Below the pieces are notes generated by a model that made no database searches, was not told the origin of the DNA, and worked only from the letters and a program-made list of their open reading frames with translations. From Affinirhizobium straminoryzae (GTDB taxonomy: Bacteria > Pseudomonadota > Alphaproteobacteria > Rhizobiales > Rhizobiaceae), in assembly GCF_007004135.1 (NCBI RefSeq), contig NZ_VJMG01000086.1, positions 1-56,421 on the forward strand: 56,421 bases of DNA. Reading direction: 5' to 3'. Below, one piece after another: positions 33,154 through 42,617 of the stretch. Numbering within the stretch: position 1 is the first letter of the stretch; each line of letters opens with the position of its first letter. The position numbers and the translations under genes were made by a program.

Positions 33154-35022
33154 TCAGGCCTGTTCCAGCTCGTCGATCAGCCCCTCGATCATCGAAAGCC
33201 CCTTGCTCCAGAAGGCCGGATCGGTGGCGTCGAGGCCGAAGGGGGCGAGCAGCTCCGAATGGTGCTTGGTGCCGCCGGCCTTCAGCAGCTCGAAATACTT
33301 CTGCTGGAAGCCGCTTTCGGCGTTCTGGTAGACGGCATAGAGCGAGTTCACCAGGCAGTCGCCGAAGGCGTAGGCGTAGACGTAGAAGGGCGAGTGGATG
33401 AAGTGGGGGATGTAGGTCCACCAGGTTTCATAGCCTTCCGAGATGCGGATTGCCGGTCCCAGGCTCTCGCTCTGCACCGAAAGCCAGAGTTCACCGATCT
33501 GCTCGGCGGTCAGCTCGCCCTCGCGTCGCGCCGTGTGCACCTTGCGCTCGAAATCATAGAAGGCGATCTGTCGCACGACGGTGTTGATCATATCCTCCAC
33601 CTTCTGGGCGAGCATGGCCTTGCGTTCACGCCGGTCGGTGGTGCGCTCCAGCAGCGCACGGAAGGTCAGCATCTCGCCGAACACGGAGGCGGTTTCGGCG
33701 AGCGTCAGCGGTGTCTGGCACATCAGCGCGCCCTGTTCGCCGGCCAGCACCTGGTGCACGCCATGCCCCAGTTCATGGGCGAGCGTCATGACGTCGCGCG
33801 GCTTGCCGAGATAGTTGACGAGCACATACGGGTGGGCGGAGGGCACGGTCGGATGGGCGAAGGCGCCCGGCGCCTTGCCGGGGCGGGCGGGGGCATCGAT
33901 CCAGCCCTCCTCGAAGAAGCGGCCGGCAATCGCCGCCATCTCCGGCGCGAAGCGGCCATAGGCCGACAGCACCGTGTCCTTGGCCTCATTCCAGGGGATC
34001 AGCGCGGTGGGGCTTTCCGGCAGCGGCGCGTTGCGATCCCAGAAATTCATCTGCTCCATGCCGAGCCATTTCGCCTTCATCGCGTAATAGCGATGGGAGA
34101 GACGCGGATAGGCCTCGCGCACGGCTGCCGCCAGCGCATCCACGACCTCGCGCTCGACGCGGTTTGCGAGATGGCGGGAATCGGCAATGTCCTCGAAGCC
34201 GCGCCAGCGGTCGCCGATTTCCTTGTCCTTGGCGAGCGTGTTGGTGATCAGCGTGAAGACACGCAGGTTTTCACCGAAGGTCTTGGAGAGGGCTTCGGCA
34301 GCCTTGCGGCGCTTGCCCTCTTCCGGTTCCTGCAAAAGGTTCAGCGTGCGCTCGAGCGGCAGTGTCTCCCCGTCGATCTCGAAGCGCAGGTCTGCCATCG
34401 TCTCGTCGAACAGGCGGTTGAAGGCGCTGGCGCTGGTCATGGATTTTTCCAGGAACAGCTGTTCCAGCCGGTCGTCCAGCTGGAAGGGCTTGTCCTTGCG
34501 CAGATCCAGCAGCCAGGGCGCATAATGGGCAGCGGCCTCATCGGCTTTCAGGCAGGCCTCGAGCACCGCATCCTCGATGCGGTTCAGCTCCAGCGGGAAG
34601 AACAGGAGATGGGCGGAGAGATCCGTCAGCTTTGCCTGCACGTCGCCGAAGAACTTGCCGTTGGCCGGGCTTGCCGTATCCGAATAATAGGTGAGGCCGG
34701 CGAAGGAGCCAATGCGGCCAACGAGATCATCCAGCGCCTCGTATTCGGCAATTGCCGCTCCCAGTCCCTCGGCGCCCGTGCGGGCGGCGGCGTCTGAAAG
34801 TCTGCCCTTCCATTTCGCCTCGAAGGCAAGGGCCATCTCCATGGAGCGGGCAAGATCGTTAACAAATTCGGCACTGTCGCGCGCTGGATAGAGATCCTCG
34901 AGCTTCCAGCTCGGCAAATCGCCAAGATCGGCATCGGACGGACTTGCGGAGGTGGCTCCATTCGATACAAAGGGAATATGCCTGAAAAGGTTGCTGCGAC
35001 TGGCGGAAAAGGCGGATGACAC
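33154..35022 (-). CDS. pepF: M3-family oligoendopeptidase F
   Basis: A 622-residue cytosolic zinc peptidase that degrades short peptides. The zinc motif is HELGH at 416-420, and the third ligand glutamate follows in ETASVFGEMLTF. PSWKLEDLYPARDS near 36-49 and WTYIPHFIHSPFYVYAYAFG near 545-564 are typical PepF segments. The start at 35022 gives a 35-residue Ser/Phe-rich lead before the conserved region; a later start is possible. It diverges from the response regulator. Confidence 0.93.
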   Translation of the reverse strand: MSSAFSASRSNLFRHIPFVSNGATSASPSDADLGDLPSWKLEDLYPARDSAEFVNDLARSMEMALAFEAKWKGRLSDAAARTGAEGLGAAIAEYEALDDLVGRIGSFAGLTYYSDTASPANGKFFGDVQAKLTDLSAHLLFFPLELNRIEDAVLEACLKADEAAAHYAPWLLDLRKDKPFQLDDRLEQLFLEKSMTSASAFNRLFDETMADLRFEIDGETLPLERTLNLLQEPEEGKRRKAAEALSKTFGENLRVFTLITNTLAKDKEIGDRWRGFEDIADSRHLANRVEREVVDALAAAVREAYPRLSHRYYAMKAKWLGMEQMNFWDRNAPLPESPTALIPWNEAKDTVLSAYGRFAPEMAAIAGRFFEEGWIDAPARPGKAPGAFAHPTVPSAHPYVLVNYLGKPRDVMTLAHELGHGVHQVLAGEQGALMCQTPLTLAETASVFGEMLTFRALLERTTDRRERKAMLAQKVEDMINTVVRQIAFYDFERKVHTARREGELTAEQIGELWLSVQSESLGPAIRISEGYETWWTYIPHFIHSPFYVYAYAFGDCLVNSLYAVYQNAESGFQQKYFELLKAGGTKHHSELLAPFGLDATDPAFWSKGLSMIEGLIDELEQA

Positions 35023-35185
35023 GATCTGGCTCCCTTGTAATCTCTGATATATTCGGGTCTCTGGTTGTTTTCATGGCTGGCGGGTAAAATGCAAGCATTT
35101 CTCAAAACGGGATGTTTAAGCCTGCCTGAGACAACCTTGCATACTGGGTCCCGCTGTGGGACAAAGACATGATTCTGGAGCGAGC

Positions 35186-36721
35186 ATGACGGCCCATATT
35201 CTTGTTGTCGACGATGATCCCGTTCAGCGGCGCCTCCTGAAGAACGCCGTGGAGCGCTACGGGCATGCCGCCCATCTGGCCGAGAACGGCCGGATCGCGC
35301 TGGAGTTCCTCAAGCGCAATCCAAGCCAGTTCAACGTCATCGTGCTGGACCTGATGATGCCGGAACTCGATGGCCTCGGTTTCCTTCAGGCGGCGGGCGA
35401 GATGGGGATCGACACTCCTGTGATCGTTCAGACCGGCCAGGGCGGCATCGATACCGTCGTTCAGGCCATGCGGGCCGGCGCCTTCGATTTCGTCGTGAAG
35501 CCCGTGTCACCGGAGCGGATCGCGGCCTCGATTTCCAATGCGCTCAAGGTCGATCATCGCGAGGCGAAGGTGAGGGCGGTGCGCGGTGATCGCGGCACCA
35601 GCGTCAGCTTCGGTGACATCGTCTCGGCAAGCCCCGAAATGCTGCGGGTCATCGATCTCGCCCAGCGCGCTGCGCAATCGAACATTCCCGTGGTGCTGGA
35701 AGGCGAATCGGGCGTCGGCAAGGAAATGATCGCGCGTGCCATCCAGGCCGGCGGCGAGCGTGCCTCCAAGCCCTTCATCACCGTCAATTGCGGTGCCATT
35801 CCCTCCAACATGGTGGAAAGCGTGCTCTTCGGCCATGAGAAGGGGGCTTTCAGCGGTGCGACGGAACGCCATGTGGGCAAGTTCGTCGAGGCCGATGGCG
35901 GCACGCTCTTCCTCGACGAGATCGGCGACCTGCCGCTTGACGTGCAGGTGAAGCTTCTGCGCGCCGTGCAGCAGGGCGAGATCGAGATCGTCGGTGCCGG
36001 CAAGACGCAGAAGGTGGATGTGCGCCTCGTCTCCGCCACCAACAAGGACCTGATCGAGGAAGTGCGTGCCGGCCGCTTCCGCGAAGACCTCTACTACCGG
36101 CTCAATGTCTTCCCGATCACCATTCCGGCACTGCGCCGGCGCAAGGAGGATATTCCGCATCTCGCCCGCGTGTTCACCGAGCGTTTTTCGGGAGAACAGA
36201 AACTGGAGCATGCGCTGCATGTCGGTCCGGGTGCGCTGGCGCTTCTGACCGCCTATGACTGGCCGGGCAATATCCGCCAGCTGGAAAACGCCATTTTCCG
36301 CGCCGTGGTGCTGGCCGAAGGGCCGGAACTGACGGAAAAGGATTTTCCGCAGATCGCCGCCCAGATCCCGGACTTCCAGAGCCCGGAACTTCTGGCAACC
36401 GCGGCAGAGCCGCTCAATGCCGACGACGCCGACGAATCAGACGCCGGCTTTGCCGAGGCCTATCGCCAATCCCGCGCCGAATCGGCGCTCGCGCATCCGA
36501 TGTTCGGGGGACCTGAGAACATCATCGTGAGCACCGACGAGACAGGAGAGGTTCGCAAGCTTGCCGATGTGGAGGAGGAACTCATCCGCTTCGCGCTGAA
36601 ATTCTATCGCGGCCAGATGAGCCAGGTGGCGCGCAAGCTCGGCATTGGCCGTTCGACGCTCTACCGCAAGCTCAAGGATTACGGGATCGATCCTGACGAC
36701 CCTTTGAAGGAGGCGGCGTAA
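35186..36721 (+). CDS. Response regulator with sigma-54-type AAA+ domain and Fis-like HTH
   Basis: A 511-residue NtrC-like regulator. The receiver domain (1-120) has Asp9/Asp10, the phosphoacceptor Asp55 and Lys105. The AAA+ domain follows, with Walker A GESGVGKE at 173-180 and Walker B LFLDE at 241-245. The sigma-54 contact loop reads GAFSGA (220-225) instead of GAFTGA. The C-terminal HTH (about 470-505; ARKLGIGRSTLYRKLKDYG) binds DNA. GGAG precedes the ATG at 35186. No sensor kinase adjoins it. The Thr-to-Ser change makes sigma-54 activation uncertain. Confidence 0.9.
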   Translation: MTAHILVVDDDPVQRRLLKNAVERYGHAAHLAENGRIALEFLKRNPSQFNVIVLDLMMPELDGLGFLQAAGEMGIDTPVIVQTGQGGIDTVVQAMRAGAFDFVVKPVSPERIAASISNALKVDHREAKVRAVRGDRGTSVSFGDIVSASPEMLRVIDLAQRAAQSNIPVVLEGESGVGKEMIARAIQAGGERASKPFITVNCGAIPSNMVESVLFGHEKGAFSGATERHVGKFVEADGGTLFLDEIGDLPLDVQVKLLRAVQQGEIEIVGAGKTQKVDVRLVSATNKDLIEEVRAGRFREDLYYRLNVFPITIPALRRRKEDIPHLARVFTERFSGEQKLEHALHVGPGALALLTAYDWPGNIRQLENAIFRAVVLAEGPELTEKDFPQIAAQIPDFQSPELLATAAEPLNADDADESDAGFAEAYRQSRAESALAHPMFGGPENIIVSTDETGEVRKLADVEEELIRFALKFYRGQMSQVARKLGIGRSTLYRKLKDYGIDPDDPLKEAA

Positions 36722-36856
36722 CCCCCACGCCGCCTCACACCCACTGAGCCTGCCTCCGAAAATTCGCATATTCATTCTCGGGCAAGTATGTTCGGTCATC
36801 CTTCGTCAACCTTTCGGTAGGGATTTGTTGACTATGAAGGAAGGGCTTGTGAACGT

Positions 36857-38854
36857 GTGGCAGATTTGCCATCGTGTAACCGCAATTCACGGTCATGTGA
36901 GACAACGCCTGATGTTGTCTGTCAGACGGGGAACGACTTGCCGTATCAGTATGCAGTTTCAACGCCTTCGGGTGACAACGGATGGCGGCCTGTCAGGCGC
37001 TTGCTTCAAGCCTTCTTGAAGCGCGTCGCGGTTACCTTCCTCTCGCTGGCGCTCAGCGTCACTGCTGTGTCGGTGCAGGTCGGCCAGGCCGCGGCTGCGG
37101 GTGAGACCCGGAGCCTGAAACTTTATTTCGTCCACACGGGCGAATATGCGGAAATCACCTTCAAGCGGAATGGCCGTTTCGATCCGAAGGGCCTGCAGCA
37201 GTTGAACCAGTTCCTGCGGGACTGGCGGCGCAACGAACCGACCCGCATGGACCCGCGCCTGTTCGATCTGGTCTGGGAAGTCTATCGCCGCGTCGGCGCC
37301 ACCGATTACATCCATGTCGTCTCTGCCTATCGTTCTCCCACCACCAACGGCATGCTGCGGTCGCGCACCAAGGGCGTGGCGAAGAACAGCCAGCACATGC
37401 AGGGCAAGGCGATGGACTTCTTCATTCCGGGCGTGAAGCTTGCCACGCTGCGCCGCACGGCGATGCAGCTGCAGGTGGGCGGCGTCGGCTTCTATCCCAC
37501 CTCCGGATCGCCCTTCGTGCATCTTGATGTCGGCAGCGTGCGTGCCTGGCCGCGCATGCAGCGCGATGAACTGGTGCAGCTGTTCCCGAACGGCAATACC
37601 ATGCATATTCCCGCCGATGGCAAGCCGCTGCCGGGCTACGAGCAGGCTGTTGCCGATTACAAGCGTCGTGTCGGCGCCGATTCGATCCAGATCGCCGGTA
37701 CGGCCGGCAGTGTCGGCTCCTCCAGCCAGCGCAAGCGCGGCGATACGCTGATGGCCATGCTGTTTGGCGGCGGCGACGAAGATGAGGATGCCGAAACCAT
37801 TTCCGCTCCGGCACCGCGTGCAGCCGCTGGCGCCCGTGCGCCCGTTCAGGCCGCGGTCGAGGCGGATGAGGAAGGCGCGCCCGCGCAGCCCTCCACCCCC
37901 GCAAGGCCGATGCAGGCCGCGCCCGTTCAGGCCGCACCGCCTCAGGCTCCCGTGGCCGTTGCCGCGCTTTCTCCTGACATGACCGCCCCGGTTCCGTTGG
38001 CGCGCCCGGCCTTCCGCGAGGCGCCGCAGGGCGGCGGTCTTGCCACGGCGCTTCTGCCCTCGTCGCGCAATGCGGCGCAGGAGGCGCTGCAGGCGGCCCT
38101 TCCGGCAACGCCCGCAACGCCGATGGCGCGGCCGGATGAAGCCCGCCCGGTCGATCTGGCCGGCATGGTCGTGCCGGTGCCCACGCTTCTTGGTCCGCGC
38201 CGCCAGCAGGGCGAAGCCGAGCCTGCCAGAATCGTGACCGCCTCCGTCAACAGCACCGAAACCGGTGCCGCCATGCTGGCCGCCGTGCCGCTGCCGGCGC
38301 ATCGTCCGGATGCGACTTCGTCGTCTGTCGAAGTCGCGACGGGACCGCAAGCGGTTCCGCCGCTCTCCCGCCAGCCGGTGCTGACGCCGGGCATGCTGGC
38401 CGAGGTGGCCCGCAGCGCCAACTATTATCGAACCGCCGCGCATCAGCCCGCATCCGTTCAGTCCACGGCTGATCCCAATGTCGAAGTCGCCTCGGCCGCG
38501 CAGCCCTCTGCCAATGACGAGGTGGGCCGCATGATCTTCAACGATGGCTTTGATCCCCCCAAACCGTCGCCAGCCACCACTCCTGGCAAGGTGGTCAAGG
38601 GTGGCGCGGTGACGAAGCTGGGCGGAACCCCCGCCAATCCCGGCACCAAGGTTCTGACCGGTAATATGCTGGCCGCCTGGGCCACTGCCACCAAGCGGAC
38701 CGACGCGGTTGCCTCGATGAAGGCGCCGCGCCTGATCACCCGGGCGATCAGCAGCGAATATTCGGCTGCCTATGGCGAGGGCTTCAAGCCCGTGTCGACT
38801 ACGGCGAACATCGATCCCAACCGCTTCAGCGGTGGAAACACAGCCAAGCCCTGA
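36857..38854 (+). CDS. DUF882/YcbK-like peptidase-family periplasmic protein with long disordered tail
   Basis: About 665 residues. A membrane/signal segment (near 48-80; FLKRVAVTFLSLALSVTAVSV, then AAAAG) is followed by a peptidase M15-like DUF882 domain (about 82-260). Its zinc-ligand pattern appears as SAYRSPTTNG, SQHMQGKAMDFF and FVHLDVG. From about 280 to the end the protein is Ala/Pro-rich and probably disordered. The start is a GTG at 36857 with GGAAGGG upstream; a shorter start nearer the signal segment is possible. It probably acts on or binds peptidoglycan. The length is far above that of plain YcbK proteins. Confidence 0.8.
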   Translation: MADLPSCNRNSRSCETTPDVVCQTGNDLPYQYAVSTPSGDNGWRPVRRLLQAFLKRVAVTFLSLALSVTAVSVQVGQAAAAGETRSLKLYFVHTGEYAEITFKRNGRFDPKGLQQLNQFLRDWRRNEPTRMDPRLFDLVWEVYRRVGATDYIHVVSAYRSPTTNGMLRSRTKGVAKNSQHMQGKAMDFFIPGVKLATLRRTAMQLQVGGVGFYPTSGSPFVHLDVGSVRAWPRMQRDELVQLFPNGNTMHIPADGKPLPGYEQAVADYKRRVGADSIQIAGTAGSVGSSSQRKRGDTLMAMLFGGGDEDEDAETISAPAPRAAAGARAPVQAAVEADEEGAPAQPSTPARPMQAAPVQAAPPQAPVAVAALSPDMTAPVPLARPAFREAPQGGGLATALLPSSRNAAQEALQAALPATPATPMARPDEARPVDLAGMVVPVPTLLGPRRQQGEAEPARIVTASVNSTETGAAMLAAVPLPAHRPDATSSSVEVATGPQAVPPLSRQPVLTPGMLAEVARSANYYRTAAHQPASVQSTADPNVEVASAAQPSANDEVGRMIFNDGFDPPKPSPATTPGKVVKGGAVTKLGGTPANPGTKVLTGNMLAAWATATKRTDAVASMKAPRLITRAISSEYSAAYGEGFKPVSTTANIDPNRFSGGNTAKP

Positions 38855-38890
38855 CCTGTTGCGGGCTGGCTGACGGCCGTCTCCAAAAAC

Positions 38891-38930
38891 AAAATCCCGT
38901 CCGCACCGATCAGGCGTGGACGGGATTTTT
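38891..38930. terminator. Bidirectional terminator between the DUF882 gene and gapR
   Basis: Perfect 12-base arms (38891-38902 and 38918-38929) with A-rich and T-rich flanks sit between two convergent genes. Confidence 0.9.
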
Positions 38931-38964
38931 GTATTCCGGTTCGGCTGTCGGCGGTCGCCTGATG

Positions 38965-39234
38965 TCAGGCGGCGTCTTCGTCCGGGGCAATCACCATGCC
39001 GAGCGCCTGCAGGTAGGTATCGAGAATCAGGTCCTCTTCCATGCGCTCCTGCTCGTCCTTCTTGCGCAGCGCAATCACCTTCTTGAGGATCTTCGTGTCG
39101 AAGCCCATCGACTTTGCCTCGCCATAGACATCCTTGATATCGTCGGCGATGGTCTTCTTTTCCTCTTCCAGTCGTTCGATGCGCTCGACAAAGGCGCGGA
39201 GTTGGTCGCGGGCGACGCCATGGGCATCAGACAT
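38965..39234 (-). CDS. gapR: GapR family (DUF2312) DNA-binding protein
   Basis: An 89-residue, highly charged helical protein. Caulobacter GapR, of the same family and length, is a nucleoid protein that binds overtwisted AT-rich DNA ahead of replication and transcription and helps gyrase. Visible traits are the coiled helix LRAFVERIERLEEEKKTIADD and FDTKILKKVIALRKKDEQER. I chose the ATG at 39234, which has AGGAGG five bases upstream; the in-frame ATG at 39258 does not. The DUF1244 gene lies just upstream on the same strand. Confidence 0.9.
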   Translation of the reverse strand: MSDAHGVARDQLRAFVERIERLEEEKKTIADDIKDVYGEAKSMGFDTKILKKVIALRKKDEQERMEEDLILDTYLQALGMVIAPDEDAA

Positions 39235-39325
39235 CGGGGCCTCCTGTCTTTCGGACAATTTGAGTGGGTGCAGTCACCTGCCGCGAACGGAAGGCAAGGT
39301 CAAGGCGTTTCGCGGCAAGCCGCCT

Positions 39326-39631
39326 TCATTTGTGCGGGTTGTTCGCGGCGAAGGCGGCTTTCTGGCTGTCGCTCGCCTCGTTCTGGTAAAGCCGCTTCCA
39401 GTCCTCGTAAGGCATGCCATAGACCATCTCGCGGGAGGCATCCTTGCTGACGGGCAGGCCGCGCTCTTCGGCGGCCTCGCGATACCAGTTGGAGAGGCAG
39501 TTGCGGCAGAAGCCGGCGATATTCATCAGGTCGATGTTCTGCACGTCGGTGCGCGTGCGCAGATGCGCGACGAGACGGCGGAAGGCAGCCGCTTCCAGTT
39601 CCAGGCGCTGCTGTTCGGTCAGGTCGCTCAT
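39326..39631 (-). CDS. DUF1244 protein
   Basis: A 101-residue protein of a small conserved proteobacterial family without known function. The hallmark is FRRLVAHLRTRTDVQNIDLMN followed by AGFCRNCLSNWY, with two cysteines (CRNC) that could bind metal or be redox-active. YGMPYEDWKRLYQNEAS follows. There is no signal peptide. It lies 27 bases after the amidohydrolase gene and before gapR, an order I associate with rhizobial chromosomes. Confidence 0.9.
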   Translation of the reverse strand: MSDLTEQQRLELEAAAFRRLVAHLRTRTDVQNIDLMNIAGFCRNCLSNWYREAAEERGLPVSKDASREMVYGMPYEDWKRLYQNEASDSQKAAFAANNPHK

Positions 39632-39658
39632 CGGTATCCTCCGTGTCGGTGGCGTCGC

Positions 39659-40456
39659 TCAGGCATAGGGCCCGGTGCGTGAGGCGAAAATACGGTATTC
39701 GTGCAGGGCCGGATCGGCATTCAGGGTGGAAAAGATCGGTGCCAGCCGCTCGGCCCAGGCCGCGATGCCGGCCTCATCGCCGATCAGGTCCTGACGCACC
39801 TCCAGAAGCGCATGGGGAATGCCCTTCACCATGCAGTGGCGATACATGGTATCGCCCTTCAGCGCGCCGTCATAGGGCTCGTTGTCGCCGACAAGGATAT
39901 CGCCGGGCGCGCGAAGGCCGGACAGCAGCGGCAGAACGGCGCGGTCATCGGTATCCCACAGCACGGCGGCATGCCAGGGGCGGGGCACGCCTTTCCAGGC
40001 CGGCGTATAGGAATGCAGGGACAGCACCAGCGGAGCCTTGCCGCTTGCTTCCGCAACCGCGGCAATTTCCGTTTCCACTGCCCGGTGATAGGGCCGATGA
40101 TAGGTGTCGAGGCGGTGCTGCCACTCCGCCTCGGAAATCGGGTGGTTGCCGGGAATGATCGCGCCGTCGGAGATGCGCATGATCAGCGTCGGATCGTCCT
40201 CGCCGCGATTGGGATCGATCAGCAGGCGCGAAAAGCAGGAGAGCACGGCCGGCACGCCGAGCCGCGCGGCAAGCCGCCGGGTCAGCCCTTCCACGCCGAT
40301 GTCATAGGCGATGTGCCGCGCAAAGGCCGTGTCATCGAGGCCGAGGGTGCCATAGGGCGCGGGCAGGCGGTTCATCGCGTGGTCCGCGAGAAGCACCATG
40401 CCCCTGTCATGATGACCGGCTATGATTTCATGAGAGGAGAATGCCTGCATTGCCAT
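39659..40456 (-). CDS. N-formylglutamate amidohydrolase-family protein
   Basis: A 265-residue hydrolase. Family motifs are LLADHAMNRLP, SRLLIDPNRGEDDPTLI and LVLSLHSYTPAW, which supply the metal-binding His and Glu residues. PHALLEVRQDLI near 220-231 is also conserved. The classic member removes formate from N-formylglutamate at the end of histidine breakdown. The neighbours are not histidine genes, so the substrate here may differ. The start is 40456 or 40450. Longer in-frame starts lack family similarity. Confidence 0.85.
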   Translation of the reverse strand: MAMQAFSSHEIIAGHHDRGMVLLADHAMNRLPAPYGTLGLDDTAFARHIAYDIGVEGLTRRLAARLGVPAVLSCFSRLLIDPNRGEDDPTLIMRISDGAIIPGNHPISEAEWQHRLDTYHRPYHRAVETEIAAVAEASGKAPLVLSLHSYTPAWKGVPRPWHAAVLWDTDDRAVLPLLSGLRAPGDILVGDNEPYDGALKGDTMYRHCMVKGIPHALLEVRQDLIGDEAGIAAWAERLAPIFSTLNADPALHEYRIFASRTGPYA

Positions 40457-40552
40457 CCGCTTGCCGAAATTTGCATGTGTCTGGCATTGCTGTTCGCACG
40501 CTGCGGGGTGGCGGCGCAAGCTGCAACCCTGTGAAGTCAACCGGTAACCAAG

Positions 40553-40564
40553 CGATTATAATCG
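40553..40564. repeat. 12-bp palindrome upstream of the DUF1036 gene
   Basis: CGATTATAATCG is a perfect palindrome in an AT-rich patch about 80 bases before the DUF1036 start. It could be a small operator or chance. Confidence 0.35.
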
Positions 40565-40641
40565 ATTAGATTTCATTGACTTTCGAAAGGCGGCGGGCGA
40601 AGACAGTGCATATCAAATCTCATGGAGTCCCAACGGAAGCC

Positions 40642-41109
40642 GTGTCGAAAAGCCTATTGTCGAAAATCTCTCTGAGATTGCTGCCGTCGCTTGCCCTTGC
40701 CGTGGTCAGTGCTCCCGTCATCCTGTTTGCCAATGTCGCGCATGCGGATTTCCGCGTCTGCAACGGCACGCCGAATCTGGTCGGGGTGGCGATCGGCTAC
40801 CGCGCGGGTGATGGCTGGATCTCGGAGGGCTGGTGGCAGGTTCCCGCCTCCAGCTGCGCCACGCTGATCGAGGGCGAGCTGCAGTCTCGCTATTATTATC
40901 TCTATGCCGAGGATGCCGCGCGCGGCGGCCGCTGGACGGGCGACGTGAACATGTGCGTCGCGGAGAACGAGTTCAAGATCGTGGGTGTCGGCGACTGCTT
41001 TGCGCGGGGGTACCAGCGCATGGGATTCAAGGAATATGACACCGGTCGCCAGGGAAGCTGGATGGTCCAGCTCTCTGATGCGCCGGGCACGCAAGAAGGC
41101 CAGAACTGA
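40642..41109 (+). CDS. Exported DUF1036 protein
   Basis: About 155 residues. A hydrophobic export signal (LRLLPSLALAVVSAPVILFANVAHA) is followed by a DUF1036 domain: FRVCNGTPNLVGVAIGYR, WWQVPASSCATLIEG, YYLYAEDAA and MCVAENEFKIVG. Four cysteines may form disulphides. The start is uncertain: GTG at 40642 is chosen, and a GTG at 40606 is also in frame. The stop overlaps the pyruvate kinase ATG (TGATG), a conserved-looking coupling with no obvious functional link. Function unknown. Confidence 0.82.
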   Translation: MSKSLLSKISLRLLPSLALAVVSAPVILFANVAHADFRVCNGTPNLVGVAIGYRAGDGWISEGWWQVPASSCATLIEGELQSRYYYLYAEDAARGGRWTGDVNMCVAENEFKIVGVGDCFARGYQRMGFKEYDTGRQGSWMVQLSDAPGTQEGQN

Positions 41110-42548
41110 TGAAGCGCAACCGCAAAGTGAAGATCCTCGCAACCCTCGGACCTGCGTCCTCCGAAGAGGCGATGATCGAAAAGCTGCATTTGGCCGGCGC
41201 CGATCTCTTCCGCATCAACATGAGCCATGCCAGCCATGACCTGATGCGCACGCTGATTGCCCGTATCCGCTCCGTCGAGGCCCGCAACGGCCGCCCGATC
41301 GGTATTCTCGCCGACCTGCAGGGTCCCAAGCTGCGCGTCGGCAAGTTTGCCAATACGAAGGTGACGCTGGAGCCCGGCCAGACCTTCACCCTCGACAACA
41401 ACGAGACGCTGGGCGATGAAACCCGCGTCTTCCTGCCGCATCCGGAAATTCTGGAAGCGGTGAAGCCCGGCCATCGCCTGCTGATCGATGACGGCAAGCT
41501 GCAGCTGCGCGCCGAACAGTGCGATGGCAAGAGCATCGTCTGCACCGTTGTCGCCGGCACCTCGATTTCCGACCGCAAGGGCGTCAGCCTGCCCGACACC
41601 CTGCTTGGCGTCGGCGTTCTGACCGACAAGGACCGCGCCGATCTCGACGCCGTGCTTGCCACGGAAGAGGTGGACTGGGTGGCGCTCTCCTTCGTGCAGC
41701 GCCCGGAAGATCTGGCCGAAGTGCGCAAGATCTCGCGCGGCCGTGTCGGCCTGATGTCGAAGATCGAAAAGCCGCAGGCGATCGATCGCATCGAGGAAAT
41801 CATCGAGTTGTCGGATGCGCTGATGGTGGCGCGCGGCGATCTTGGCGTGGAAATGCCGCTGGAAGCGGTGCCCGGGCTGCAGAAGCAGCTGACGCGTGCG
41901 TGTCGCCGCGCCGGCAAGCCGGTCGTCGTTGCCACCCAGATGCTGGAATCGATGATCACTGCCCCGGTTCCGACCCGTGCCGAAGTGTCGGACGTCGCGA
42001 CCGCCGTGTTCGAAGGCGCCGATGCGATCATGCTCTCGGCCGAATCGGCCTCGGGCCAGTATCCGGTGGAAGCCATCTCGACCATGGCCTCGATCGCCAG
42101 CACCGTCGAGCGCGACCCCTATTATTCCAACATCATCTATGCGCAGCGCCCGCAGCCGGAAGCGACCGGCGCCGACGCCATTTCGCTCGCCGCCCGCCAG
42201 ATCGCCGAGACACTGAACCTCGCGGCCATCGTTACCTACACCTCGTCGGGCACGACCGGCCTGCGCGCTTCGCGCGAGCGTCCGCAGGTGCCGATCATCG
42301 CGCTCTCGCCGATCGTCCAGACCGCCCGCCGTCTGTCCGTCTGCTGGGGCATGCATTGCGTCGTGGCTCAGGAGCCGACGGATCTCGACGACATGGTCAA
42401 CAAGGCCTGCCGGATCGTGGCGTCGGAAGGCTTTGGCAAGCCGGGCGACCGCATCATCATCTCCGCCGGCGTTCCGCTCGGCACGCCGGGCGCCACCAAC
42501 ATGCTGCGCATCGCCTATATCGGCCCGGACGGCCAGTCGGGCGTCTGA
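41109..42548 (+). CDS. pyk: Pyruvate kinase
   Basis: A 479-residue glycolytic enzyme that makes pyruvate and ATP from phosphoenolpyruvate and ADP. Conserved segments are KILATLGPAS (8-17), FRINMSHA, ADLQGPKLRVGKF, the catalytic-lysine region GLMSKIEKPQAID, MVARGDLGVEMP and ATQMLESMI. The C-terminal allosteric domain is complete. It begins inside the DUF1036 stop codon and ends before a strong terminator. Confidence 0.97.
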   Translation: MKRNRKVKILATLGPASSEEAMIEKLHLAGADLFRINMSHASHDLMRTLIARIRSVEARNGRPIGILADLQGPKLRVGKFANTKVTLEPGQTFTLDNNETLGDETRVFLPHPEILEAVKPGHRLLIDDGKLQLRAEQCDGKSIVCTVVAGTSISDRKGVSLPDTLLGVGVLTDKDRADLDAVLATEEVDWVALSFVQRPEDLAEVRKISRGRVGLMSKIEKPQAIDRIEEIIELSDALMVARGDLGVEMPLEAVPGLQKQLTRACRRAGKPVVVATQMLESMITAPVPTRAEVSDVATAVFEGADAIMLSAESASGQYPVEAISTMASIASTVERDPYYSNIIYAQRPQPEATGADAISLAARQIAETLNLAAIVTYTSSGTTGLRASRERPQVPIIALSPIVQTARRLSVCWGMHCVVAQEPTDLDDMVNKACRIVASEGFGKPGDRIIISAGVPLGTPGATNMLRIAYIGPDGQSGV

Positions 42549-42572
42549 TCAGGTCCTGCCGGCACACGGATG

Positions 42573-42598
42573 AAAAGGGGGCTTCGGCTCCCTTTTTT
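42573..42598 (+). terminator. Terminator after pyk
   Basis: A 9- to 10-bp stem with a stable TTCG loop (42583-42586) and a TTTTTT tail. It also lies near the convergent hydrolase stop at 42618. Confidence 0.92.
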
Positions 42599-42617
42599 AT
42601 GGGAAGCGGTAAGGTGC

